NCBI RefSeq assembly: GCF_000744785.1
Contig: NZ_JQMO01000003.1
Coordinates: 5,022,001-5,086,000, forward strand
Source of the DNA: Kitasatospora azatica KCTC 9699
Lineage (GTDB): Bacteria; Actinomycetota; Actinomycetes; Streptomycetales; Streptomycetaceae
Direction: 5' to 3'
Length of the DNA: 64,000 nucleotides
Positions 33,736-42,497 of the stretch are shown here, in pieces. The position numbers and the translations under genes were made by a program. Numbering within the stretch: the stretch's first letter is position 1; the number at the start of each line of letters is the position of its first letter. Below the pieces are notes generated by a model, which searched no databases, had not been told where the DNA came from, and saw only the letters and a program-made list of their open reading frames with translations.

Positions 33736-35343
33736 ATGGCCGCCCCCGTGCCCGGGCTCGACCCGATGACCTCGCTCGCCATGTGCGTGCACGCCGCCCC
33801 CGGGGTGTACGCGCTGCTGCTCGGGGCCGGGGTGTCCCGGGCGGCGGGGCTGCCCACCGGCTGGGACATCGTCACCGACCTGGTCCGCCGGGCCGCTGTC
33901 GCCCGGGGCGCCGACCCCGCCGGGGCGGCGGCCGCCGCAGCCGACCCCGAGGCCTGGTGGGCCGCCCACGGCAGCGGCGAGCTCGGCTACTCCGCGCTGC
34001 TGGAGCAGCTCGGCGACACCTCGGCGGCCCGCCACCAGCTGCTGCGCGGCTACTTCGAGGCCGACGAGGTCAGCGCGAAGCAGCCAGGGCCCGCGCACCG
34101 GGCGATCGCCGCCCTGGTGGCCCGCGGCTCGGTGCGGGTGGTGCTGACCACCAACTTCGACCGCCTCACCGAGCAGGCCTTGGCCGCCGTCGGCGTGCAA
34201 CCCCAGGTGATCAGCACCCCGGACGGCCTGCGCGGCATGACCCCGCTCGCACACGCCCGCGCCACCGTGGTCAAGCTGCACGGTGACCTGGCCGACCTGG
34301 AGACCCGCAACACCGAGGCGGAGCTCACCGCCTACCCGCCCGCCTGGGCCGCGCTGCTGGACCAAGTGCTCGACGAGTACGGCCTGTTGGTCTGCGGCTG
34401 GTCCGCCCAGTGGGACGAGGGGCTGGTCCGCGGCTTCGAGCGTCGGGCCTCCCGCCGCTACCCGATCTTCTGGTCCTGCTCCAGCGGCCCCGGCCGTCAG
34501 GCGGCCGAGCTGATCGAGCGTCACCGAGCGGTGCTGCTCACCGGATTGACTGCGGACAACCTCTTCACCGGCCTGCTGGCCCGGGTCGAGGCGCTGGACT
34601 CGCTCGCCGCCCCGGCCCCCACCCGCGAGCTCGCGGTGGCCCGGCTCAAGCAGGCGCTGCCCGACCCGGTCCGCCGGATCGAGCTGCACGACCTGGTGGA
34701 CGGCGAGACCACCCGGACGCTGGGCCGCCTCGCCGGGCGTGACCAGGAGCCCCGGCAGGCCTGCGACGTCCTGCTCCACCTGCTCGCGGTCGGCGCCTTC
34801 CACGACCGGGCGGGCGCGCACGCCGACCTGTGGGTGCGCACGGTGCGCCGGCTCGGTGACGGCTACCCGGCCCAGCTCGCCGTCGGTGCGGCCGGCACGG
34901 CCGCCGTACTGGCCGGCCGCGAGGAGCTGCTGGCCCGGCTGCTGCTCGAACCCGCCACCGACGGCAGGCTGCTCGCGCTGCCCGAGCACCAGCGACTCCG
35001 CGCCGACCTGGCCGAACCGCTCACCGAGCCCGGCGGCGGCACCGACCGCACGCTGCACGAGGCGCTGGACCGGTACCGGTACCTGACCGCGCTGGTCCAG
35101 GCCGATCTGGACCAACTCCAGCCGCTGCCGGAGGAGTTCCTGGACCAGGAGCGGCTGACCCCGGACGGCCGGCTGCGGGTGGCGGTCCGGGTGCAGACCG
35201 AACTCGTGGACGAGTGGCCGATGTTGACCGCGGGCGCGTTCGGCGGCCGACTGGACCGGGCGCACGCGGCCGCAGCGGTGGTGGAGGCGGTGGTGGAGGC
35301 GGCGGTGGAGGCGCAGTGCGCGCGCCGCCGCCGGGCGGGGTAA
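33736..35343 (+). CDS. SIR2-like domain protein
   Basis: A 535-residue protein. The N-terminal ~270 residues carry a SIR2-type NAD-binding fold: LLLGAGVSRAAGLPTGWDIV (GAGxS), VVLTTNFDRLTEQAL (TNFD), KLHGDLAD (catalytic-type His) and LLVCGWSAQWDEGL. The zinc-finger Cys set of deacetylase sirtuins is absent, so this is the SIR2_2-like branch, whose members are often NADases in anti-phage systems such as Thoeris and DSR. The C-terminal ~260 residues are an unknown helical region. ATG 33736 chosen; GTG 33727 is possible. It lies 24 bp after a permease and 79 bp before a small gene, with a convergent NACHT gene beyond. Function in defence is inference. Confidence 0.8.
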   Translation: MAAPVPGLDPMTSLAMCVHAAPGVYALLLGAGVSRAAGLPTGWDIVTDLVRRAAVARGADPAGAAAAAADPEAWWAAHGSGELGYSALLEQLGDTSAARHQLLRGYFEADEVSAKQPGPAHRAIAALVARGSVRVVLTTNFDRLTEQALAAVGVQPQVISTPDGLRGMTPLAHARATVVKLHGDLADLETRNTEAELTAYPPAWAALLDQVLDEYGLLVCGWSAQWDEGLVRGFERRASRRYPIFWSCSSGPGRQAAELIERHRAVLLTGLTADNLFTGLLARVEALDSLAAPAPTRELAVARLKQALPDPVRRIELHDLVDGETTRTLGRLAGRDQEPRQACDVLLHLLAVGAFHDRAGAHADLWVRTVRRLGDGYPAQLAVGAAGTAAVLAGREELLARLLLEPATDGRLLALPEHQRLRADLAEPLTEPGGGTDRTLHEALDRYRYLTALVQADLDQLQPLPEEFLDQERLTPDGRLRVAVRVQTELVDEWPMLTAGAFGGRLDRAHAAAAVVEAVVEAAVEAQCARRRRAG

Positions 35344-35422
35344 CCCGGACGGCCACCCCCGGTCGCGGAGCGTATACGCACGGTCCTAGCGTTGGGCGCA
35401 GACACGGAAGGAGAGGGTGACA

Positions 35423-35686
35423 ATGACGCAGAGCGGTGGCGATTCCGTCCAGGTGACGGTCAACGGCGAGCCGGTGGTGCTGACCGGTGGTGTCGCGGGC
35501 AGTTGGAGGGTGGATCAGATCCTCGCCCAGAGCCATGAGCAGATCACCGGCAGCGGCAATCCGGCCGGCGCTCAGGACCACTGCCCCGGCGCCGGCTGCC
35601 CGACGGTCGAGCACGAGATGACCGTGCCGCTGACCGGGGGCGAGCAGCTCACGATGCGTCCGAAGCGGGCTGCGGACGGGGGCTGA
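35423..35686 (+). CDS. Small protein, possibly beta-grasp, with C-terminal Gly-Gly
   Basis: An 87-residue protein of unknown family. The N-terminus VQVTVNGEPVVLTGG looks like the first beta-hairpin of a ubiquitin-like/multiubiquitin fold, a helix-like VDQILAQSHEQI follows, a Cys pair is in DHCPGAGCPTV, and the protein ends ...MRPKRAADGG. The Gly-Gly end is at the real stop. ATG 35423 has GGAAGGAGAGG upstream. Its last 38 bp overlap the 3' end of the NACHT gene on the other strand. No E1/E2/JAB gene is nearby, so the ubiquitin-like reading is only a hypothesis. Confidence 0.65.
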   Translation: MTQSGGDSVQVTVNGEPVVLTGGVAGSWRVDQILAQSHEQITGSGNPAGAQDHCPGAGCPTVEHEMTVPLTGGEQLTMRPKRAADGG

Positions 35687-38354
35687 GCGGTAGTTCGGGC
35701 GCGCCGCGGCTGATCCGGTCGCGGAAGCGGTCGTGGCAGAACTGGTGCACCGCGCCCACCTGGCGCAGCACGCTGAGCAGCCGGGCGTCCTCCAGGAAGA
35801 CCATCGGGCGGCGCGGCAGCTGCCGCAGCGCGGCGAGCCGCAGGCAGGTCTCCCGGTAGGTGAAGAAGGCCGTTCCGGAGGCCAGCACCAGTCCCACCGC
35901 CAGGCCCAGCGCGAGGTTGACCTCGGTGGTCGGGTACCAGTCCGCCTGGGCCCGCACCACCAGGCTGTGCCCGGGGTCGCCCAGCCCGGCGGCCCGGGCG
36001 ACCGTGTTGCGCAGCACCGGCGGCAGCACGCCGACCAGCAGGCAGCCGAGGAAGACCCGCCGCTCGCCCAGCAGCGTGTTGCGCGGGCCGACCTGGTCCA
36101 GCCGGGCCGGCACCCGGGCCCAGCGGAAGACCGCGACCTCCGTCCCGAAGACCAGGCCGAGCGAGGTGCAGTAGGCCGCCGCCGCGCCGATCCGCACCGC
36201 CCAGGACGGGTACGGGTCCCAGGGCACCAGCACGCTGAAGATCGCGCCCAGCAGCGCACCGAGCAGCAGTCCCTGCCCGACCGCCGCCGGTAGCCGTTCG
36301 AGCAGTGCGGCGCCCCGGCCGGGCAGCCGGAAGTCCAGGTAGGTCGGCGCGGCGCGATGGTCCACCAGTCGCAGGATCAGCATCAGGCAGACCAGCAGCA
36401 GCAGGAGCACGCTGCGGGTGACCGCCCGCCGTCCGGCGAAGTCGGCCATCGAGCCGAACTGTGGCACGCTGAGGCCGAGGAAGCCCGGGCCGGGCACCCC
36501 CACCATGATCAGGAAGGTCAGTTCGCCCAGCAGCTCGGCGCCGAACCAGAAGACCAGGCAGAGCCCCAGTGCCCGGACGAAGCGGCTCACTGAGGCGTAC
36601 TCTTCGGTCCGGTACGGAATCTGACGAACAGTCAGCGAGGTCAGCAGGAGCAGGGCGGCGAACAGCAGCATCCCGCACCCCCACCCCAGGCCGGCGTCCA
36701 GCCCCGGGTGCGGAACGGCCCGCAGCTGCCACTCGGCCCCGTACGCCGTCTGCGGCCCGACCCGGTCGAAGTGCCCGATCACCGATCCCACCGCCGCCCC
36801 GAGCGGTACCAGCGCGCCCAGTGTCAGCAGCGCCCGCCACAGCAGCGGACGCCGGGTCACTGCCGGGCGCACCACCTCCCGGCGCGGCACCCAGGCCAGC
36901 CGCATCAGCAGTGCCCCGGCCAGCGTGGTGGCCACTGTGACGACCAGGAAGCCCAGCAGCTGTTCCCAGCCGCCGAGGTAGAAGTCGAAGTAGTCCGCGG
37001 CCATGCACCCCGCGCCCAGTCCGAGCAGTGCCCCGGTCAGCGGGGCCGAGAGCGGCCCGGCCGGATCCGGCGGCAGCGCCTTGTACAGCTGCCACCAGGC
37101 GATCTCGTCGGTGTCCTGGTCGTGCAGGTGCCGGGCCAGGAAGGCGAGCCAGGCCCGGGCCTGCTCGGGTCGCCAGCGCGCGGCCGCGGCCCGCCGGGCA
37201 TCCGGCACGGCCGGGTCGGCGGGGGAGGGGGTGTCGCCGGTGAAGACGGCCGGGACCAGTGCGTCCAGCAGCTCGGCCTGCAATTCCTCCGGGTCGTCCC
37301 AGCGGAGCAGTTCGGCCGGATCGCGCCCGGGCGCCGCGTACACGGTGTGCGCCAGCCAGACGTTGAGCGGCAGGGCGAAGGCGGTGGCCAGCGGGCCGCC
37401 CGGCTGCTCGCGCAGTTCCGCCAGCACCGGTTCCCAGGCCGGCAGCCGGCGCGGCGCGATCACCGTGCGCAGGTAGTCCAGCACGTCCGTGGCGGCGGCC
37501 GGCACGGCGGTGACCACGGCTGCCGCGGTGACCACGTCGGCCTCGGTCAGCGCCTGCTCGAACTCGGTGGAGCGGGAGGTCAGGATCAGCTGATGGCCCA
37601 TCGCCCCGGCCCGGTTGAGCGCCGCGATGCCGGCTTGGCGCAGCTCGTCGGTGAGCTCGTCCAGGCCGTCGAGCACCGGCAGCACCCGGCGGTCGCCGAC
37701 CAGTCGGCGGGCCGCGAAACGGCCGTAGTACTCGTGGTTGCGCAGCGCCGGGTAGTCCTCCTCCATCCGGCGGGCGATCCAGCCGATCAGCGACTCGCGC
37801 GCCGGGTTCCAGGTGGACAGGCAGAGCAGGACCGGCACCGCCTCCTCGTCGGTGCGGGTGTCCAGCAGTTCGCGGACCAGCAGCATCGCCAGGGTCGACT
37901 TGCCCGAGCCCGGTCCGCCGAGGATCACCAGCCGCCGGTGCGGCAGCGCCCGGAAGCCGGCCGCGAAGGCGGGCATGTCGTCGCTGCGGCCGGTCAGGGT
38001 GCGGCCGACCAGACGGGGGTGGTCGCCGGACTCGGACTGGGCGCTGCGCCAACGCACCGCGAGCGCCACCGGGTCGGACAGGCCCCGGGCCGCGGCCTCC
38101 TCGGCCCACTGGGCGCGCACCATCTTGGCCAGCGCCTCGGCCGCCCGGTCCAGATCGGCCGGCCCGCTCGGCCCGAGCGGGCGGGACCGGCGCCAGGCCC
38201 AGCCGCTGAGCGCCACGCTCATCGAGATCACCAAGGTGAGCGAGGCGACCGCCGCCTGCCCGCCCTGACGCACCGCCAGCACCACCGCCACGATCAGCGC
38301 GAGTGCGGTGCAGATCCCCACCGCCCAGGGCCACCAGCGCTTTTGATCTCCCAT
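35649..38354 (-). CDS. Membrane NACHT-domain STAND NTPase
   Basis: A 901-residue protein. Residues ~5-55 contain two hydrophobic segments. The NACHT NTPase domain follows: LVILGGPGSGKST (Walker A, ~143-152), VLPVLDGLDEL (Walker B, ~225), LILTSRSTEFEQAL (sensor) and a winged-helix-like region with RWRPEQARAWLAFLARHL near 400. From ~430 to 850 there are about ten membrane segments, so the C-terminal sensor part is replaced by a transmembrane array. NACHT/STAND proteins are ligand-triggered switches; many bacterial ones act in phage defence. ATG at 38354. It converges on the SIR2-side genes and is divergent from the sugar oxidation operon. Confidence 0.85.
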   Translation of the reverse strand: MGDQKRWWPWAVGICTALALIVAVVLAVRQGGQAAVASLTLVISMSVALSGWAWRRSRPLGPSGPADLDRAAEALAKMVRAQWAEEAAARGLSDPVALAVRWRSAQSESGDHPRLVGRTLTGRSDDMPAFAAGFRALPHRRLVILGGPGSGKSTLAMLLVRELLDTRTDEEAVPVLLCLSTWNPARESLIGWIARRMEEDYPALRNHEYYGRFAARRLVGDRRVLPVLDGLDELTDELRQAGIAALNRAGAMGHQLILTSRSTEFEQALTEADVVTAAAVVTAVPAAATDVLDYLRTVIAPRRLPAWEPVLAELREQPGGPLATAFALPLNVWLAHTVYAAPGRDPAELLRWDDPEELQAELLDALVPAVFTGDTPSPADPAVPDARRAAAARWRPEQARAWLAFLARHLHDQDTDEIAWWQLYKALPPDPAGPLSAPLTGALLGLGAGCMAADYFDFYLGGWEQLLGFLVVTVATTLAGALLMRLAWVPRREVVRPAVTRRPLLWRALLTLGALVPLGAAVGSVIGHFDRVGPQTAYGAEWQLRAVPHPGLDAGLGWGCGMLLFAALLLLTSLTVRQIPYRTEEYASVSRFVRALGLCLVFWFGAELLGELTFLIMVGVPGPGFLGLSVPQFGSMADFAGRRAVTRSVLLLLLVCLMLILRLVDHRAAPTYLDFRLPGRGAALLERLPAAVGQGLLLGALLGAIFSVLVPWDPYPSWAVRIGAAAAYCTSLGLVFGTEVAVFRWARVPARLDQVGPRNTLLGERRVFLGCLLVGVLPPVLRNTVARAAGLGDPGHSLVVRAQADWYPTTEVNLALGLAVGLVLASGTAFFTYRETCLRLAALRQLPRRPMVFLEDARLLSVLRQVGAVHQFCHDRFRDRISRGAPELPLSPRPQPASDAS

Positions 38355-38527
38355 AGGGCGGAGTATGGCCGTTGGCCCACGACCGGTGGCGCAGGCGCCC
38401 GGACCGGTTGGCCCGAACGGGTGGGCCCTGGCGCGGGATGGCCGAGTCGGCGCGGCGAAACGCCCGCGAGGCCGGGGTGTTGTGGTGCTCTTGATACGAA
38501 CCAGATGGGTGAGGTGGTTTCTTCCGT

Positions 38528-40156
38528 ATGTGCGCCGACAGCATCCACACCGACACACTGATCGTCGGCTCCGGCCCGGTGGGCGCGACCTTCGCCCGCA
38601 CCTTGGTGGAGGCCGGGCGGCAGGTCCACATGATCGACGCCGGGCCGCTGCTCTCCGCCCGCCCCGGCGCCCACCTCAAGAACAGCTACCTGTACCAGCG
38701 CAATGTGGACCTGTTCACCTCGGTGATCCAGGGGCATCTGTCGCTGCTCTCGGTGCCGCCCCGGACCCGGCCCGAAGTGACCCTGGACCCCTCGGCGTTC
38801 CGGGTGGACCACGACCGCTTCCGCGGCTTCGTGAACAACAACCAGAACCCGGCCCAGGATCCGGAGACCAACCTGGACGCGGCCGCGGTCTGCTACGCCG
38901 TCGGCGGCATGGCCACGCACTGGACCTGCGCCACCCCGCGGCACCACCCCCGACTGGAACGCTGCGAGTTGCTCGACGAGGCGCAGTGGAACGAGCTCTA
39001 CGAGGTGAGCGAGCGCTTGCTCGGCACCCGCGCCGACGCCTTCGAGCAGTCCGTGCGCCACCGCCTGGTGCTGGGCGCGCTGCACGCGGAGTACCCCGAA
39101 CTCGACGGGCCCTACGGGGTGCGGGCACTGCCGCTGGCCGTCGAACGCCGGCGCGACAACCCGGCGTTGGTGCACTGGAGCGGCACCGACACGGTGCTCG
39201 GACCGCTCGCCCACACCCGGCTGGTCGGCAACTCGCTGGTGGCCGAGCCGGAGTCCGGCGGCAGCTTCACCCTGCTGCCCGAACACCTCTGCACCAGGCT
39301 GGTGCTGGACGACGCCGGCGAACGGGTCGAGTACGCCGAGGTGACCGACCTGGCCGACTGGCGCACCATCCGGATCGAGGCGGAGAACTTCGTGGTGGCG
39401 GGCGGCGCCGCGCTCACCCCGCAACTGCTCTACGCCTCCCGGATCCGCCCGGAAGCACTCGGACGGTACCTGCACGAGCAGCCGGTGGCGTTCTGCCAGA
39501 TCGTGCTGCACCAGCACCTGGTGGACCAGGTGGAGACCGAGGAGAGGTTCGCCGACCAGGTCCGCGCGCACCGCAAACGCAGCCCCGAGGACCCGGTGCC
39601 GATCCCGGTGGACGACCCCGAGCCGAACGTCTGGATCCCGGTCTGCGAACAGCGGCCCTGGCACTGCCAGATCCACCGGGACGCCTTCCACTACGGCAGC
39701 GTGGCCCCCAACATCGACCCGCGGCTGATCGTGGACCTGCGCTGGTTCGGCATGATCGAACCGCGCCGGGAGAACCGGATGACCTTCTCCGACACCGGCC
39801 AGGACAGCTTCGGGATGCCGCAGCCGACCTTCCAGTTCGAGCTGACCCGGCAGGACCGCGACCAACAGCACGCGATGATGCGCGACATGCTGCGCGCCGC
39901 CAGCGCGCTCGGCGGGTTCCTGCCCGGCTCGGAACCGCGGTTCGTCGCCCCCGGACTGCCGCTGCACATCACCGGCACCACCCGGATCGGCGAGGACCCG
40001 GACACCAGCGTGGTCGACGTCAACTCCCAGGTCTGGGGCCTGGACAACCTCTACCTCGGCGGCAACGGCCTGCTGCCGCGCCCCAACGCCAGCAATCCCA
40101 CCCTGACCTCGGTGGCGCTGGCCGTCCGCGCGGCCCGTCACATCCTGGCCAGGTGA
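38528..40156 (+). CDS. Pyranose-oxidase-type GMC oxidoreductase
   Basis: A 542-residue FAD enzyme of the GMC family. The Rossmann motif IVGSGPVGATFARTL opens the protein. GGMATHWTCATPR matches the segment of pyranose 2-oxidases that carries the covalent-FAD histidine (THWTCATP). The C-terminal catalytic pair is seen in LHITGTTRIGEDP (His) and RPNASNPTLT (Asn). Actinobacterial relatives oxidise C-3 of C- and O-glycosides or C-2/C-3 of free sugars. ATG at 38528 has GAGGTGG about 10 bp upstream. The next three genes are tightly coupled and include an inosose-dehydratase-like and an epimerase-like TIM barrel, so the keto-sugar is probably processed further. The true sugar is unknown. Confidence 0.85.
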   Translation: MCADSIHTDTLIVGSGPVGATFARTLVEAGRQVHMIDAGPLLSARPGAHLKNSYLYQRNVDLFTSVIQGHLSLLSVPPRTRPEVTLDPSAFRVDHDRFRGFVNNNQNPAQDPETNLDAAAVCYAVGGMATHWTCATPRHHPRLERCELLDEAQWNELYEVSERLLGTRADAFEQSVRHRLVLGALHAEYPELDGPYGVRALPLAVERRRDNPALVHWSGTDTVLGPLAHTRLVGNSLVAEPESGGSFTLLPEHLCTRLVLDDAGERVEYAEVTDLADWRTIRIEAENFVVAGGAALTPQLLYASRIRPEALGRYLHEQPVAFCQIVLHQHLVDQVETEERFADQVRAHRKRSPEDPVPIPVDDPEPNVWIPVCEQRPWHCQIHRDAFHYGSVAPNIDPRLIVDLRWFGMIEPRRENRMTFSDTGQDSFGMPQPTFQFELTRQDRDQQHAMMRDMLRAASALGGFLPGSEPRFVAPGLPLHITGTTRIGEDPDTSVVDVNSQVWGLDNLYLGGNGLLPRPNASNPTLTSVALAVRAARHILAR

Positions 40157-40168
40157 CCGGAGTTGCCC

Positions 40169-41059
40169 ATGTTCACCCGAGACCAGGTGCTGCTCGGCAT
40201 CACGCCGACCGGCTGGACCAACGACGACCTGCCGAGCCTCGGCGCCGAAATCCCCTACGAACAGATCCTCAGCGAGATCGCGCTGGCGGGATTCGACGGC
40301 TGCAGCATCGGCCACAGCTTCCCGCGCGACCCGGCCGTGCTGGGCGCGGCCCTCGAACTGCGCGGGCTGCGGATCTCCGAGCCCTGGGTCAGCACCTACT
40401 TCACCGTTCGCGAGATGCGCGAGGCCACCGTGGCCGAGTTCCGCCGGCAACTCGAGCTGCTGCGCTCGCTCGGCGGCACCGACCTGGTGGTCGCCGAACT
40501 CGGCGGCTCGGTGCACCAGCAGCCGGTCGACCTGCGCGCCAACCGGCCGGTCCTCGACGACCGTGGCTGGAAGGAACTGGTGGACGGGCTCCACGAGTTG
40601 GGCGAGATCGCGAGCGGGAACGGGATGCGGCTCTGCTACCACCACCACATGGGCACGGTGGTCCAGAGCCCGGCCGAGGTGGACCGGCTGATGGCCGCCA
40701 CCGACCCCGAACTGGTCCACCTGCTGCTCGACACAGGCCACTTCAGCTGGGCCGGCGGCGACCCGGCGGCCGCCGTCCGCGCGCACGGCCCGCGAATCGC
40801 CCACGTGCACCTCAAGGACCTGCGCCCGCAGGTACTGGCCGCCGCCGACCGGTCCAGCTTCCTGCAGGCCGTACTGGACGGGGTGTTCACCGTCCCCGGC
40901 GACGGCATGGTCGACTTCCCGGAGGTGCTGGCGGAGCTGGCGCAGGCCGGCTACCGGGGGTGGCTGACCGTCGAGGCGGAGCAGGACCCGGCCAAGGCCC
41001 ACCCGTTGACGTACGCGCTCAAGGCGCGGGCCTACCTGCGCGAGGTGATCGGGGTATGA
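40169..41059 (+). CDS. Inosose dehydratase-like TIM barrel (IolE family)
   Basis: A 296-residue TIM-barrel protein resembling myo-inosose-2 dehydratase: GITPTGWTNDDLPSLG at the N-terminus and GFDGCSIGHSFP are the family hallmarks, and metal ligands are likely in LLLDTGHFSWAGG, IAHVHLKD and WLTVEAEQDP. IolE dehydrates 2-keto-myo-inositol; here the gene follows an oxidase that makes a keto-sugar, so it may dehydrate or eliminate from a 3-keto-glycoside instead. ATG 40169 with GGAG 6 bp upstream. 12 bp after the oxidase stop; ends in a 4-bp overlap with the next gene. Confidence 0.8.
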   Translation: MFTRDQVLLGITPTGWTNDDLPSLGAEIPYEQILSEIALAGFDGCSIGHSFPRDPAVLGAALELRGLRISEPWVSTYFTVREMREATVAEFRRQLELLRSLGGTDLVVAELGGSVHQQPVDLRANRPVLDDRGWKELVDGLHELGEIASGNGMRLCYHHHMGTVVQSPAEVDRLMAATDPELVHLLLDTGHFSWAGGDPAAAVRAHGPRIAHVHLKDLRPQVLAAADRSSFLQAVLDGVFTVPGDGMVDFPEVLAELAQAGYRGWLTVEAEQDPAKAHPLTYALKARAYLREVIGV

Positions 41060-41910
41060 CCAACTCCGTTGGCATCCACGCGCTGGTCTGGGTCGGCGAC
41101 TGGAGCGGCGACGCACCCAAGCGGGCGATGGCCGGTGCCAGGGACTGCGGCTACGACCGGATCGAGATCCCGCTGCTCGGCTCCTGGCAGATCGACACCG
41201 GGCGGACCAGAGCACTGCTGGACGAGTGCCAACTCGCCATGACAGCGAATCAGTTCCTCACCGAGGCGACCGACATCAGCAGCGCGGACCCCGCCGCGGT
41301 GGCCGCCGGTGAGCAGCTGCTGCACCGCGCGGTGGAGACCGTGGCCGCCCTCGGTGGCGACTACATCTGCGGCACCCTCTACAGCAGGCTCGGGCGCTAC
41401 GACCGGCAGCCGACCGAGCGCGGGCGTCGCAGCAGCGCCGAGGTGCTGCGCGGGGTGGCCGACCGGGCGGCCGACGCCGGGATCAGGATCGGGCTCGAAC
41501 TTTGCAACCGGTACGAGACCAACCTGCTCAACACGGCCGAACAGGCCCTGGAGATGCTGGAGTTGATCGACCGGCCGAACGCCGTGGTGCACCTGGACAC
41601 CTTCCACATGAACCTGGAGGAGACCGACATGGTCACGCCGGTGCTCGCCTGCGGTGAGCGGCTGGGCTACGTCCACATCGGCGAGAGCCACCGCGGCTAC
41701 CTCGGTACCGGGACCGTCGACTTCGACGGCTTCTTCGGGGCGCTGGCCCGGATCGGCTACACCGGGCCGATCACCTTCGAATCCTTCTCCTCCGCGGTCC
41801 TGGCCCCCGAACTCACCGGTGCGCTGTGCATCTGGCGGGACCGGTGGCAGGACTCGGCCGATCTCGCCCGGCACGCCCGGCAGTTCATCGCGCAGCAGCT
41901 GACCCGTTGA
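41056..41910 (+). CDS. D-tagatose/D-psicose 3-epimerase-like TIM barrel
   Basis: A 284-residue protein of the xylose-isomerase-like TIM family. Metal and catalytic segments match D-tagatose 3-epimerase: IGLELCNRYETNLLNT (Glu), AVVHLDTFHMNLEE (Asp), YVHIGESHRGYLGTG (His) and ITFESFSS (Glu). Such enzymes epimerise C-3 of ketohexoses or related 3-keto sugars. Starts in an ATGA overlap with the IolE-like gene, so the two are made together. Likely acts on the oxidase product or a later intermediate; C-glycoside cleaving enzymes also have this fold, so a deglycosidase role is possible. Confidence 0.85.
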   Translation: MTNSVGIHALVWVGDWSGDAPKRAMAGARDCGYDRIEIPLLGSWQIDTGRTRALLDECQLAMTANQFLTEATDISSADPAAVAAGEQLLHRAVETVAALGGDYICGTLYSRLGRYDRQPTERGRRSSAEVLRGVADRAADAGIRIGLELCNRYETNLLNTAEQALEMLELIDRPNAVVHLDTFHMNLEETDMVTPVLACGERLGYVHIGESHRGYLGTGTVDFDGFFGALARIGYTGPITFESFSSAVLAPELTGALCIWRDRWQDSADLARHARQFIAQQLTR

Positions 41911-41938
41911 CGCGCGCCCGTTCGTCAGGAGTTCTCTC

Positions 41939-42349
41939 GTGCACACCACCGTCAAGAGCGAGGGCCCGCAGCGCGCCTACGAGCTGGTCTTCGAGACCGG
42001 CGAGGAGATCATCGGCGGGCTGCGTGCCTTCGCGATCGCCGAGCGGCTGGCCCCCTCCGAGTTCAACGCGATCGGCGGCGTCCACCAGGCCGATCTCGGC
42101 TTCTACAACCTGACCGACGGCACCTTCAACCCGGTGCCGTTCCACCGCGACCAGTGCGAGGTGCTCTCGCTGATCGGGGACATCACGCCGGAGGCCGACA
42201 AGCCGGGCGGCTACAACGTGCACGGCCATGTGGTGCTGGGCTCGCCGGACGGGCAGGCGAACGGCGGACATCTGCTGCACGCCATCACCCGGCCGATCCT
42301 GTTCGTCACCATCGAGGAGCTGGAGCACGCCAAGCCGGCGCACCATTGA
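41939..42349 (+). CDS. PPC/DUF296 domain protein
   Basis: A 136-residue single-domain PPC (plant and prokaryote conserved, DUF296) protein: EFNAIGGVHQADLGFYNLTD, CEVLSLIGDITPE and HGHVVLGSPDGQANGGHLLH match the trimeric beta-fold. Plant homologues bind DNA through added AT-hooks; this one has none. The bacterial role is largely unknown. GTG at 41939 with AGGAG 7-8 bp upstream. It lies 28 bp after the epimerase-like gene in what looks like one operon with the oxidase. Its TGA stop is also the first bases of a TGAGCAAGCGCTTG palindrome copy. Confidence 0.85.
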   Translation: MHTTVKSEGPQRAYELVFETGEEIIGGLRAFAIAERLAPSEFNAIGGVHQADLGFYNLTDGTFNPVPFHRDQCEVLSLIGDITPEADKPGGYNVHGHVVLGSPDGQANGGHLLHAITRPILFVTIEELEHAKPAHH

Positions 42350-42487
42350 GCAAGCGCTTGGTCGGCGTGGGCGGGTGAGCAAGCGCTCGCTCGAGGCTCG
42401 ACGGCGTCCGCTGAGTGAGCGCTTGCTCAGGGCGGCCAGATGAGCGAGCGCTTGCTCAGCGCGGCCGCATGAGTGAGCGCTTGCTCA
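42347..42487. repeat. Cluster of five palindromic repeats between convergent genes
   Basis: Copies at 42347-42360, 42376-42388, 42412-42429, 42441-42458 and 42470-42487, of the form TGAG(C/T)(A/G)AGCGCTTGCTCA. Copies 2 and 3 pair as a 13-bp stem. The cluster fills the whole gap between the PPC gene and the UspA gene and may end transcription in both directions, but the same motif occurs elsewhere in the window. Confidence 0.85.
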
Positions 42488-42497
42488 GCGGAGGCCC

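Noticed and set aside
32071..35265. A minus-strand open frame of more than 1000 codons across the permease and SIR2 genes
   Set aside because: It is a GC-skew shadow: its protein is Gln/Arg/Gly-rich with no domain, while the plus strand has full permease and SIR2 motifs.
33736..35343. Protein deacetylase sirtuin
   Set aside because: The zinc-binding Cys set is missing and the motifs fit the SIR2-like NADase branch.
42347..42487. Inverted repeats of an insertion sequence
   Set aside because: No transposase or target duplication; the same motif occurs inside several genes.
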